This document shows positions 20,524 to 32,200 of a DNA stretch of 64,000 bases, piece after piece. Source of the stretch: Thermomucor indicae-seudaticae (Eukaryota; Mucoromycota; Mucoromycetes; Mucorales; Lichtheimiaceae); NCBI GenBank assembly GCA_000787465.1, contig JSYX01000064.1:1-64000 (forward strand). Reading direction: 5' to 3'. The notes below the pieces were generated by a model. The model saw only the letters and a list, made by a program, of their open reading frames with translations. It did not search any database and was not told the origin of the DNA. Position numbers and translations under genes: made by a program. The number at the start of each line of letters is the position of its first letter. Position 1 is the stretch's first letter.

Positions 20524-22926
20524 AACCATATACCCATTGTACAGTAATGTTATCGTAAATGCTTCTTTTTTTTACTGTTTAATAATTAAGAGAATCATGC
20601 TAAGTCTCGTCTGCTGCTGATGGCGACGTTTTCTTCAACGCCTCTCTTGCTTTCTGTGTTGTTGGAGCAAGCTGCGTCAAGCATATAAAAAGTATCAAAC
20701 AGCCTTTTTGTCCCATAATTTCTCCCATCTTTCTTGAGAACATTAGCAAAATGCCGTCACCGAGAACACAAACATCCCTCGCAAACGCACTTTCACCCGA
20801 GAGCACGCAGTGAGATTTACGGGATGAGAGAAGGGCTACGGTGCAAGTGCTGAACAAACAGGACTTGCGCGATCGATAACACGAATCGAGAAAACTGGGA
20901 CTATGCGACGTTCTGGAAGACTGCGAGACGCACTGCTCGTCTCATATTCGCTGCGAACTCTCTACGCTGCCGCCACCGTGACACTCGATTGTTTCAACGA
21001 TATTTCCAGGGCTCCAAAGGGAAAACGAGATAACACAGCTGAGACATGCCATATACAAAATCACATGGATCGGGTCCTTTAGCGTTCACAAGACCCAGTT
21101 TTCCCTCACTGGTAATCCATTTATTCGAATCAAGTATACACATTCGCAATGAGAAGACCAGACCCCTCGTCGCAAGATACACGACGTCTATGTACCAAAA
21201 AATGAAATAAGAACGCCTCAACCAATCCACATGTTAACTCTTTCAGATATCATAGACTGCATTAAAAAGATGACACGTATCAGCTTAAACGTCCTTCTTG
21301 ACGACCACACTGCTCATTTATGAATCTATGAAAGCCCAGTACGACAGTGTATTGATTCTGAACTCTCTGCAACATAAGAGCGGTTAATAGGTCCCCCAGC
21401 ACTCCTAGACTGTCACGACTGTCAAGTATGATGGTGGTTTTACTGCTTCTGGTGTCGCCCCTTTGCGTTATTGACGGCAACATGGGACAACGTGAGCATC
21501 TTTTCCCGGATCCTTCTGTCCGTACCTTGGGGAGCTTACCCAAGGCGGCCACGGAACGCTCCCGCTAACACTTTCACCAATGATCCACCACCTGACGAGA
21601 TTGCTTTGGAAACGGAAATTGATGATTTACAAGCGAAGACGAGGCTGCCAACTATTCACTTCGAGCGGAAGTCTGCTTGATCCAAGCCAAGATCAAGAGA
21701 AGATGGTTGGCGCATGAATGCCAGAAAGCCGGCCCGAATCCGAAAGCGACATATTCGAAGATGCATTGGAAGAGCTCACATTAAGGTTCCACGAGTTTTT
21801 ATATGTCATCATACGATGCCTCAGTTGTTGAAGGTTTATGCAAATGATTAAAGTCCTATTACAAACTGGTTTGCCCTTCGTGATAAGCTAGGACAGAGTT
21901 AAGAATAATGACAAAAGGGGCGGGCAAAGAACTGGGACAGGGGGGATTGTGCAGCCACCAACGTAAAGTTGGATGAAAATGGTCAAGACATCTTGAGATT
22001 TATTGTATGAACCAGAAACACAGTGATGTTTTACGGCAAGCACTCTTTTGACCCAGATCCCCGATGCCTAACGTCAGTTGAGCTTGTGGGCGACCTAGGA
22101 TCTCCGAGTCCGGACAGGATATTCTAAGCCCCGTCTCATCCTGAGCGTATTGCATCTTTTGAGGGCTTTGCTTGAGAAGAACTTGTTTCGATTATACTGT
22201 CGAGCGCAATCTTAGACTTCCGTAGCAGCTTCATATGATCAGCTTGATATTTCATTTCGCGCACCGCCAATGCAGGACTCAAAGTTGACTGCGTCACATA
22301 CCTTTTCCAAAGGAACAGCCTAGTCCTAAGCCGACGTTCTCGCGAAGGACCCTGCTGCTATTCCCTCAGAGCAGCCGTAATCGTCGCGTTTTCCTGCTAT
22401 GAAATCATCATATATCGAGTCTTTCCTGTAAAGGACAATTAGCGCCTATCTCGAAAGATATACATGTTATTTATAGGGCTCACCGTTTAGGCTGAAAGAC
22501 AGAATCACTGAAAATTGCCTCGAAATGAGGAGCCCATAGCTTTTAAATTCGTCATGCCTCTCGTGAATGCTTACGTGGATCGTGCATTGTCAGACAAGCA
22601 TTGAGTTCCACGCTGTCTCACTTTCCTCAAGATCTCTTCATTCTTCGTCCTTCATTACGCCGGTCTTCGGAGGCATTCCGAACCTCAGCGAAAACTGTTC
22701 CTCAGCATATAATAACATCTGTACAATTCCTCTTCTGATTGCGCAATGCGAAGTGGATGAATCAGCGCACGAGGAAAAACTTTATGTCTCCTTGCCCGGA
22801 AAGCGGTTATGTAAGAAATTGGTTGCGTTTACGGGGAAAAGGAAACGGTGACTCATCGAATCCATAAAATTCGCCCAATTTTGTGGCCAATGCCAAATCC
22901 TTCCTTCGTTGTGCGACTTTGACAAT
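20524..22926. other. Long intergenic region, no gene supported
   Basis: About 2.4 kb with only short frames. A minus-strand frame at 20600-20857 ends in a charged segment after a hydrophobic one and could hide a small exon preceded by an acceptor, but I cannot build a model. A plus frame near 21570-21680 is acidic and short. No RNA gene or clear transposon. Confidence 0.4.
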
Positions 22927-24378
22927 ATGTGCCGTCTTTTGCTGTACAAGGGCAAAAAGCCGATCTTGATGGCTCATGCAAGTAGATTTTGGGAATCTGT
23001 ATACAGCCTGTCCTCGACCTAGACTTATTCAAAAAACACGCATCCAGCTGTTGACCAATCCAGCACATTCCATAATTAATCAGTCATTCGATTCACGGTT
23101 ACGCATTGATCACCGGCGACCCCTGAACGGTAAGTCGTCTCGGGGGAAAAACTGTGTCAGCTTACACCAACCGAGTATGTCATAGGTGATGGATTTGGCG
23201 TGGGTTGGTATGATGCCGAACCCGATAGTAATAAGGAAAGCGGTCGGCCGACGACACCCTGCATATTCACGTCGGTGACACCTGCATGGAGCAATGCCAA
23301 TCTTGTCCGCTTAGCAGAAAAGATCAAGAGTCCCCTTTTATTTGCCCATGTTCGAGCGAGCACTTCGGGTGCCGTGACAGAAGCCAACTGTCATCCATGG
23401 AAGCAAGTTTCGGGCTTTTTGATCGGTTACCTGGATCCGGAAAGAAAACTGATTTTTCTTTTTTGTATAGTTACGGTCGGATCATGTGGATGCATAATGG
23501 TGGCATTGCCCAATTTGACAAAGTAATGACGCCATCGAACACAGTCCCCCCTTTTCTATGTACAAAAGTCTTATTATTTCTTTAGATCAAACGCAAGCTC
23601 CAAAATGCCTTACCAGAAGAGCTGTTTCTCTTTGTTCAGGGCAACACTGATTCAGAATGGGCCTTTGCTCTGTTTTTGAGCTTTGTAAGTATTTGGTTAG
23701 GTTATCATCCTTTCCTAAAATGGCTTCGACTTATAACAAAAGGAAAGCTGGCCAATCCCAAAGCGGATAAATTTGAGCATAGAGAATTGAAGGATGCCAT
23801 GCTCAAGACGATTGCTCAACTCAATACGTGGGCAGAAGAAGCTGGCATAACAGAGGCAAGCGCTGAATGGACAAAGCTGGACATCCGGAATCCAAAGCTT
23901 ATAATCTAGTAGCCGTCGCTCCTGAATTTTGCGGTAACAGACGGAGAATCTGTAGTATGTGTGCGATACATCAGCAGTAAAACAGAAGAGGCTGCGTCCC
24001 TGTACTTTTCTTCTGGTACAAGATTTGAATGTTGCCGACCAGGACATTATCGTATGGTGAAAGCAGACCGACGCGAGGATATGGTCGTCGTTGCAAGTGG
24101 TAAGAAGACAAGAAGGTGATCTAGGGACATATGAGACTGATTTATGAGTAGAACCGTTAACGTTCGAAAAGGCTGACTGGTTGACGATACCAACCAATAC
24201 AGTGATGATCATAACACCTAAACTGAACGTGCTACTTCAACCGATCAAGGATCAGTTTTATGCGGACGAGCGCGGATTGGAAGTTAAAGTGGGCGAGGAT
24301 GATAAAGTAGCAAGGATACCCGAGCCAAGAGCACAGGCGTTGGCTCACCGTGCGCAGTTGACGTGCCTAGGACATTGA
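22927..24378 (+). CDS. DUG3: Dug3-like class II glutamine amidotransferase (glutathione degradation)
   Basis: Eight exons (22927-22977, 23048-23129, 23186-23402, 23471-23522, 23586-23684, 23748-23855, 23913-24099, 24152-24378) give 340 residues, close to yeast Dug3. It begins MCRLLLYKGKKPI, so Cys2 becomes the N-terminal nucleophile of class II amidotransferases. Landmarks follow: LLTNPAHSIINQSFDSRLR, RRPLNGDGFGVGWY, FAHVRAST, NYGRIMWMHNGGIAQFDK, FVQGNTDSEWAFALFL and EPSLLNFAVTDGESVV. Dug3 works with Dug1/Dug2 in cytosolic degradation of glutathione. Introns 1, 3 and 6 can only be joined in frame with GC donors (GCAAGT, GCAAGT, GCAAGC); the others are GT-AG. The enzyme assignment is strong. 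Confidence 0.93.
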
Positions 24379-25283
24379 ACAACTCTCCCTTCATGGTCAA
24401 ATACCTCCCTTTGCAAGTATCCTCCTTAAAGCATTTGGTATTAGACACTATCCCGATTAATGAACAACAGCATTTCTCTCCTCTCCTCAAGTGTGGCAAT
24501 ATACCATTCTCTTGTGCAATTCTCCTAATCCTTAAAGAGCAAATCATGTGTCGACTGCGCCAAACGTCAGTGTGGAGCTATTAATGGCTGTTTTACCAAG
24601 CCACGTGAAGGTGTACGCAAACTTTTTAAAACTTTGTGGCCATATTTGCTTGTTCGTATTTTAAACTTGTGCAATGAAATTTGGAATCTCTGATCGTCTT
24701 CAATGTAAAATATGCATGCGTTTAATGGCCAAAATAAACGGATTTGGCGGAGTTCAGCCATCGGCAGAATGTAATTAACACAAGAATTCTGGAGACTGCT
24801 CCAAGTGCTACTGTGGAGGAACGCCAGGGATGGATCCGACATTCCGAGACATTCTGGCAAAGATGTCTTGTAGAGAGGATGGGCACCTTGATTAATGTGT
24901 CTCATTCAACACCCTTTGTCTCAAACTGCCTTTCATTTTGTCTCAATGAGCCATCCCTTTCGTATCGCGAGATTGTCTCAGTTTGTCCTGGGCAAATTTC
25001 GCTACAGTCTAAAATGCTTTGCCAAGAAGGTCTCAGGACTCTTTTTCTCAAATGATTCTTTAATCCGTCCCAAAATTAACCCGCGTTTAACTGTAAAAGT
25101 AACTAAGCGCGGGACAAAAATAGGGATCGACGGGTCGCACAAGAAAAAAGATGTTCCACAGGTCTCGACCCACAAAAATAGTCCACCTTTCTTTCCCTTC
25201 TTCCTGGTCGATCCCTTCTTCCTCTTTCTCTTTCGCTCTTTTTCTCTGTCTCCTTTCACTCCTTCTCCTTCTTCTTGTACATC
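24379..25283. other. Intergenic region upstream of mannosyltransferase gene
   Basis: No gene seen. It contains a cluster of TGTCTCA words (described separately) and a C/T-rich tract (about 25180-25280) immediately before the next start codon, typical of a fungal core promoter or 5' UTR. Confidence 0.5.
24898..24980 (+). repeat. Cluster of four TGTCTCA heptamers
   Basis: The heptamer occurs at 24898-24904, 24917-24923, 24939-24945 and 24974-24980, spaced by 19, 22 and 35 bases. Similar words lie inside the inverted repeat near 18880. It may be a degenerate tandem repeat or a set of binding sites; function unknown. Confidence 0.4.
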
Positions 25284-26492
25284 ATGACTAGCCTGTCGAC
25301 CGAAAAGCCCGCACTGCATATCCCACTTCGAGGCAACAAGCGCTTCAGTTTAATATTACTGGGCATCGTGTCCTTTATTGTTCTTTCACTGTACACGTTT
25401 TCTCGAGCGACCTTCAGTCTCGGCGGCTGTGGACGGACCATCCGGAGCTTCAACGAGGCGGTTGCCTTTTCGTCGCCGTCGGAGCAGCAACAGCAGCAAG
25501 CGACCTTTGTGAATCTGAATGAGCTGGAAGCAACAGCGAATGCCAAGGAGAAACAGGAGCATGTCCTTATCCTGACTCCGCTCAAGAATGCCGCTGCTTA
25601 TTTGCCGCGTTACTTTGAGCTCATTGACCGAATGACGTATCCAAAGCACCTTATCTCGATTGCCTTCTTAGTCTCCGATACAAGCGATAACACTGTCGAG
25701 ATACTCAAGGAACAGGCCAATGTCTTTCTGAACCGCCCCGAGGACCGGTACCATCACATTGCGATTTACGAAAAGGACTTCAACTTTGAACTGCCCGAGG
25801 ACAAGCGCCACACGTTCGAGTTGCAGCCGCTTCGACGGTCGTATATGGCTCGGTCTCGTAACTATTTGCTGACGGCTGCACTGCGTGACGAACATGCTTG
25901 GGTGCTTTGGCTCGATGTGGACTTGGTGGAGTACCCTCCGACGATCCTGGAGGATCTGATGAGCGTGGACGTGGATGTCGTGGTGCCCAACTGTCTCCGG
26001 GAAACGGAAGATGGCTCGTTCTGGGGCTACGATAAGAATAATTGGCAAGAAACGGAACAATCTCTGGCCATGCAAAAGGACTTGGATCCCGTAAGTCTTG
26101 AAAAATCTGACAACGTTTTTATGTGCAGGATGAGTAATAGCTTTCGCTTTAGGATTATGTCTTGTTGGAAGGTTATTACGAATTCTTGACGAATCGCGCA
26201 CTGATGGTGGATATGCCGACCCATCTCGGAAAGCTCAACAAGGTGCCTTTGGACGGTGTGGTAAGTGGAAGGTCTTGTTGTATTTCCCCATTGATGATCA
26301 TTGAATAAGGCTTGTCAGGGCGCCACTTTTACTCTGGTAAAGTCCCAAGTTCACCGCGAAGGTGCCAACTTCCCGCCATACGTCTTCCAGCATCAAGTGG
26401 AAACCGAAGGTTTCGCAAAGATGGCAAAGGCAATGGGTTTCGGTGTATATGGCTTGCCTGGCTATCTCATTTACCACGTCATGAACCACTAG
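25284..26492 (+). CDS. GT62 mannosyltransferase, Mnn9/Anp1/Van1 family (mannan polymerase subunit)
   Basis: Three exons (25284-26090, 26153-26260, 26319-26492) give 362 residues. A short cytoplasmic tail and one membrane anchor (about residues 20-40, FSLILLGIVSFIVLSLYTF) indicate a type II Golgi protein. The catalytic region has HVLILTPLKNAAAYLPRYF, MARSRNYLLTAAL and the DxD motif in WVLWLDVDLVEYPP (D211, D213), then DYVLLEGYYEFLTNR and the C-terminal GLPGYLIYHVMNH. Anp1-family proteins form mannan polymerase complexes that extend N-glycan outer chains. Length is close to yeast Mnn9 (395). I cannot decide between Mnn9 and Anp1/Van1 orthology from the sequence alone. Confidence 0.92.
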
Positions 26493-26979
26493 AATCCGCT
26501 GTTCCTCCTCCTCTCCCAATTTCCCATCTTTCTCTCTGTTTGCATTTCTTTCATCTTTTTTGCATTCACAACCCAGTGTTTATTTACCTTTGTAATAGAA
26601 TCCAAGTATCTAGTCATTATAATATACGATAATGCCGCACTTGACTTGATTTGTCATGTAGATCTCTCTATCCTTTGTGTACCCTTACACAACAGACAAT
26701 ATAAAGCAGACAAGAACGTGTCCCTGGAAACTCTAAATTCTGTTTTTTGTATTCAGATAGAATGCAGAATGCCCAGTCTACGTGAAATAATAATGAAGAG
26801 CAATGTGTAATGATGAGTGAGTGGGATGAAGGATGTGCGTTGTAAGAAGGTAGGGGGATATGTATCATGTATGTGTGTGCAAAAGGGGGAGAAAAGAGAA
26901 AGAGAGAGAGGGAAGGAACGAGTGCGTGGAAGTGTGAGATATGTGTGTACGTAAAGACATGATAATAATGGAAAAGCTT
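26493..26979. other. Convergent intergenic region with purine-rich tract
   Basis: This lies between two genes ending toward each other and should hold both 3' UTRs and terminators. A GA-rich stretch at about 26887-26915 and TG-rich stretches beside it are simple-sequence. Nothing coding. Confidence 0.5.
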
Positions 26980-28069
26980 TTAGATATCACGGACGATGGC
27001 TTCGCAATCCAGACCATCATAAATGATTCGATAGACGACATTGAACAAGGGAAACTCTTCAACCAAGTTTCTTGCCGTCAAGAATTCGTGGACTTCTCGT
27101 GCAGTCAAGGTACCTTGGAGTTTCTGTCCATTCAAAAGCTCCGCCTCCAATTGCTCAATCGGTTTGCGAGTCTTGGCGAATGCTTCAGCGACTTTGCGGT
27201 TACGGCCTGCGGTGCAAGTCGTGATCAGATCGGCTACACCGCACGACTCGAAAAAGGTCTCGGTCTGAACCCGGTCACCAAAGAACATCTGGCCAAACTT
27301 GCGCATCTCCATCAGTCCCCGTCGAATGATTGCTGCCTTGGTGTTGCTGCCGTAGCCCAGACCATCCGACAACCCGGCACCGACTGCCACCACATTCTTC
27401 AACGCACCACACAGCTGGACACCCACGTGATCCTGGACAACATTGACACGGAAGTAGGGCGTGTCGAACAGTTTGTGGAACACCGCGCCGTCCGCCAGGT
27501 TGGTGCAGCCCACCGTCGACTCGCAAAACTTTTCACGTGCGACCTCATCCGCAATGTTGGCTCCACTCAGCGCAGCGCAAGGGATATCGAGGACACGTGA
27601 GATCTCTTCCGAGAATAGGCGGGTGCCTGACGATGTAATCTCGAGACCCTTGATGAGTGAGATCGCTCGAGCGCCCGGTGCCAAATGACCCTTCATCTTC
27701 TCGCAAACGCCGCGGACAAATTGGTGAGGCAGGACAAAGACGACCAACGTCGCATCTTTACAGGCTTCGACCACGTCTGGAATAGCGACCACGTTCTCGG
27801 GTAACTTTACGCCAGGCAAGTATTTCACGTTTTCGTGTTGCGTGTTGATGATGTCCGTCAGCTTTTGACCGTTGATTTGCTCTTCAAACACCCATTGACG
27901 CACGGTCCTGGAAAACAAGGTGTTGTGTCGCACTGTGTTCTCGCCGATTATCTTGGCAATAGCAGAACCCCTATCGATCCCCACTCAATACTTTTTGTCT
28001 CTCTCTCTCTCTCTTATACAGTCCCATGACATACCAGTTACCGGAACCAATAATGCAGACGTTTTCCAT
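26980..28069 (-). CDS. GPD1: NAD-dependent glycerol-3-phosphate dehydrogenase
   Basis: Two exons (28035-28069 and 26980-27970) give 341 residues. The N terminus starts directly with the Rossmann motif, MENVCIIGSGNWGSAIAKII, as in animal GPD1, without the Ser-rich extension of yeast Gpd1. Further landmarks are the LPHQFVRGVCEKM segment, SLIKGLEI, LSGANIADEVA, the catalytic lysine in CGALKNVVAVGAGLSDG and GYGSNTKAAIIRRGL. It reduces dihydroxyacetone phosphate to glycerol-3-phosphate in the cytosol, for lipid synthesis, redox balance and osmolyte glycerol. The intron splits the Trp codon of GNWG, and contains a CT repeat. The divergent neighbour is NUP192. Confidence 0.95.
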
Positions 28070-29242
28070 GACGACGAAGACCAAAAAATAAAGCCAGATG
28101 TATAGATAACCTAAAAAAAAGAGATAACCGTGCTCCTGTCCTTTTATATCAAACGGAGAGCGGAATTTGGCCTTAGTCAAAAACCTGTGCCCTGAGCTGT
28201 CTGCACTTTAAAAAAATTTTTTTCCCGGTCGTTTTCATGTGGATCCCATTATCAATGAACGGATCGTTAAGTTTCAAGTGTGCTAAGAGCGGAGCGGCCG
28301 ATGAATGGACAGTATTTGGATGATGTATTTATCAAGGGCCCCATCATCTGCATTTTAAAAAACATACGCTAAAAAAAACTCAAATGTCCATAAGCGTATC
28401 CCGCTCTTGTTATCTATTTTTCTCTTAAAGAACACTTTATCATAGCAACAGGAAATCACGTAATCAAGGTTTTACATATTACCTCCCAAAAATGGATATC
28501 AATCTATCTTTTTTGTTGTCTCTTACCTCGATCACGGGAAAAATCTGGAATACGTGGCAAATCCTCAGAAAAAAACGTTGACGTAAATGTTAAATGTCCG
28601 AGCACGGGTTCCTTGGGGGGATCCAATCTTTTTGATCTGTTATTAATTGCGTAAGGCCCCAACGTCAGTACAGTTATGACGGATCCCTTTTTCCTCGACC
28701 AATCGCCGCTTGAGCAGAAAATACAGGTCGTACACTTGGTATTGCCTGTAAATTTTTCTTATCATGACAAGTTAAAAGCGCATCAGCCGCATCACATGTC
28801 GAAACGGCATAGGTTGGCACTCAGCGTCCGTTGAAGCGGTAAAGACTTTGACCGAAACCATCATGCCTCACATATACATGTGATGCTTCTGTGCTCTAAA
28901 GAATTTCCACCTTACAAGGTACAAAGAAAGATGATATGTCCTTTGAACATGTACATGAAGCTTAGTTACGTTGTCGTTTTAAGTATTGATCGGACGTCTT
29001 GCTGTACATACGCCAAAATTATAATGATATAATGAGTGCCGAAGCTCTTCTTTAAAACGGCTAAACCTGGCTTTTGGAAATGCTACGCGAATCAGGCACA
29101 ATGCTAACAGCAACAACCTGTCACGCTGAGGTTGAATTTCACCAAAAACAAGAGAGGAGGACCGCGTCTTGTTGAGTGTCCTGCTGCGTGTCCTTCATTT
29201 TCAACTCGTCCAAGTTTGGTTTTCGGTAGCATTCCAATCAAA
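28070..29242. other. Divergent intergenic region (GPD1 / NUP192 promoters)
   Basis: About 1.2 kb without a gene. It must hold promoters for both flanking genes. It is AT-rich with several A/T homopolymers; I saw no clear RNA gene or repeat. Confidence 0.5.
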
Positions 29243-32200
29243 ATGGCACCGCAACCGGACCCTCTGGATGAGCGATTCGCTGGGTAAGTTCCTTGGGTGT
29301 CATACTGCGCGATGATATCGGCTGACCTTGGCGTCAAAGCACGTTTCGCAAGTTATTCGACACGTTAGAGAGAGGAGGCGATCAATGTTCAATAGAGCGA
29401 CTACAGACACTACTTGAAGAAAAAAGCAAAAACTTGACACTCGGATTAGAATCGTTCAGCAAACCATCCAGTCAATCACGCAGCAAAGTCACCGCCGGAA
29501 CGAGCGTGTCCATCGATGGCAAGACGATCAACCTGACGCAAGCAGAGAAGGACTTTGTCCTGAAGCTCTCTGATTTTTTTCAACTCAATGAGCTCCTCTG
29601 CGTCTCGCTTTGGGTGGCATTCAAAGCTGATCAGCAATGGAAGCTGAGCGACGACAAGGACTATAAGCTCAGTGAAGACGAATCGCTCCTCATGCGCGTA
29701 ATGACGTTTTATTACGAGGATCGCTTGGCACTGCTGCAATGCATTGCCTCACTGTTGCGCATTCATCTGGACCCCGATCACGTCTACCACTCGATCGCGC
29801 AAGACGTCGTCAGACGCATCCTGAAAAACGAATTCTTCGGACGCATCTTGGAGCAGCTCAAGTCACTCACTCGCCAGCAAGTGCCACCTCAGTATTACAG
29901 CCCGGTAACTCTCGCGACAGTCTGGGCGAAGCAGAACCTGAGAGAGCAAAAGAGTCTGCTGGAAGTGCTGTTCCTGGCTCACGTCTATTCACCTTGCCCG
30001 GCAAAACGCGCACTTGACCTCATCCAAGAGTTTGAGGCGACGAGCTTCGGTCAGCATCAGGAATTTGGATATGTTCTCGATGTCGAGGGTGGAAAGTTAC
30101 GCGATCAAGTGACACATCTGTGCATTGTGCTCTCTGTGCAGGCGCTCAATCTCTCAGGCATCCAGGACACCCTAGCTTCACGGCCGACAGGAGAACGGTT
30201 GCAGGATTCTCCCGATATCATCGTGAAAATAAGCCAAATCGCGTTATTCTTGGGTGACCGTCCTGAACACTCGGTGTTTCTTTTAGGATGGTCTTACTTT
30301 CTGAGCGTGATGGATGATTTGCTCGCCAGCGTGTCGAGTCTGACGGCTTACAATGACGTCCGAAAGTTTATTGACGGCGAACTAGAGATTTCCGAATCAC
30401 ACTTACTCACGGATCGGCCTTCTGCGCGTGGAATGAATGTAATCTCACAACCATCCATCTCGTACACAGAACAAGTCTACAGAGCATTAGCAGGAAGAGC
30501 ACTGAAGCTGAACGTTTTCGGATATATGAACGAGATTCTCGAAAGTCAGATATGTCGGGAGGACGACCCGAATGACTCCGGTTACCGTTTTGTTCTCAAA
30601 GGTCTGCTAAGTGCCTTCTTGTCAACAATTCAACCCTACTTTTTGCCCGTCGACAGTTATATCGGCCTGGTGGATTGCGTTTGCACTTTATTTGACAATC
30701 AACCGGCTCTGTGTTTGGAGTTTTGGAAGAAGGACTTTGAGAATGAGGACCTGTCGACACTGCTCAATACTGCTCGTGGACGGTTCCCCGTGTCATTTGT
30801 CGATTTTACTAGATTGCTCGCGTCGCTGTCCGGTTCGAAGAGTGAGGACAGGCTTGTGGAAGAGCCAGCTGCATGTGTATTTGAATATGTGAAATTGTTA
30901 CCAAGTTTGACGGTCATGGTCAAGGATACCATCAACCTTCAGCTGCGTGAAGAAGAGGACGGCACAATCGTATATGCTAACGAGCCAATCCGAGTTATTG
31001 AAGATTCCGGGATTGTCAGTGGATTTGTCATTCCGTCCGGCACTATAGGCTTACTGGTGTCAAAACCTGACGAGAAACGTGTTGTGCAGTGGAGGACAGA
31101 ATATTCAGGTTGGCGTTTGCTTGTGGGAGTGCTTGCACGCTTTGTCGATCGCAGCAAACAGTCTAACACGACTGATGTTGAGGATCTGGATGGCGAATTA
31201 AGCGGAAACGGTCAAGAGGCCGTGAACAGTATCTTGGAGTTGATACAGAAACTGATGCATGCTAGACCAACACTGGTGCGGGCATTGGTGGAGCATGTTG
31301 ATGAGACCTGTCGAAGAATACCCAGAGAAGAGTCAGAACCACCTTTATTGGTTGCCCTGATCTGCGAAGTCCTTACATATTGCAGCACCATTGAGCAATG
31401 TCCAGTGGAAACGATCACGCATACTTTACGCTGTTTGACATCATTACTGCCATATTATCGCGAAGAAATCTGGGCATATTTGAAGACTGCGCCTATTTTA
31501 CCTCGACCGAACCCTGGACATCCCATTGCATCACGCTTCCCCTCAAGCTCTTCCGTGCTTACCGATCCTGCGCGCCAGATTCATCATATTGTTTCGGAAG
31601 TCGAATGCAGGACTGGGAAGTACAGCTTGCTTTTAGCATTTCTCAACCTCGTAACGGCCTTGGTTCGGGATGTTCAGCGTCATTGGTGGATAGATGGTCA
31701 GCCAGGAAGTTTCGGGATGCTCAAGAACGACCGCGAGTATCAAATCGAGACATTGTATCTCTGTTTGCATTATCTGATGCTGGACGTCTTTCCAACCTAC
31801 GCGACCTGGCGATACAAACATTTGTCGGAACGGTTCCTGATTGGGTCGAAAGTGCTAGCGATCTTCATTGAAATAGCGCAGTATTTCAAAGAAGGATCTG
31901 GTACTGGTGCCAGGAAACAAGGGCTGTCATTGGGCAAACTGCGCGAAGACCTGTTGAAGAACTTCCTGTATGACGGCGGTATATACCATGTGGCTCCACT
32001 GCTGGATGCGGCTACGGAGGGGGCAGGAATTGCCAGCAGTCTTTATCGAAACAACCGGCCAAAAGAAGCATTGTATGCTGAGAGGTCGACACAGCTTACA
32101 TTGGTGTTTATCAAGCTGCTATTGCAACATCAATTGGAAGCTATCAATACAGGCAAAGCATCATGCGAAAGTGCACTGGAACGCTTAATGCTGGAAAGAG

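Noticed and set aside
20600..20857. Minus-strand small ORF with hydrophobic segment
   Set aside because: No start context or splice model could be supported, and no family recognised.
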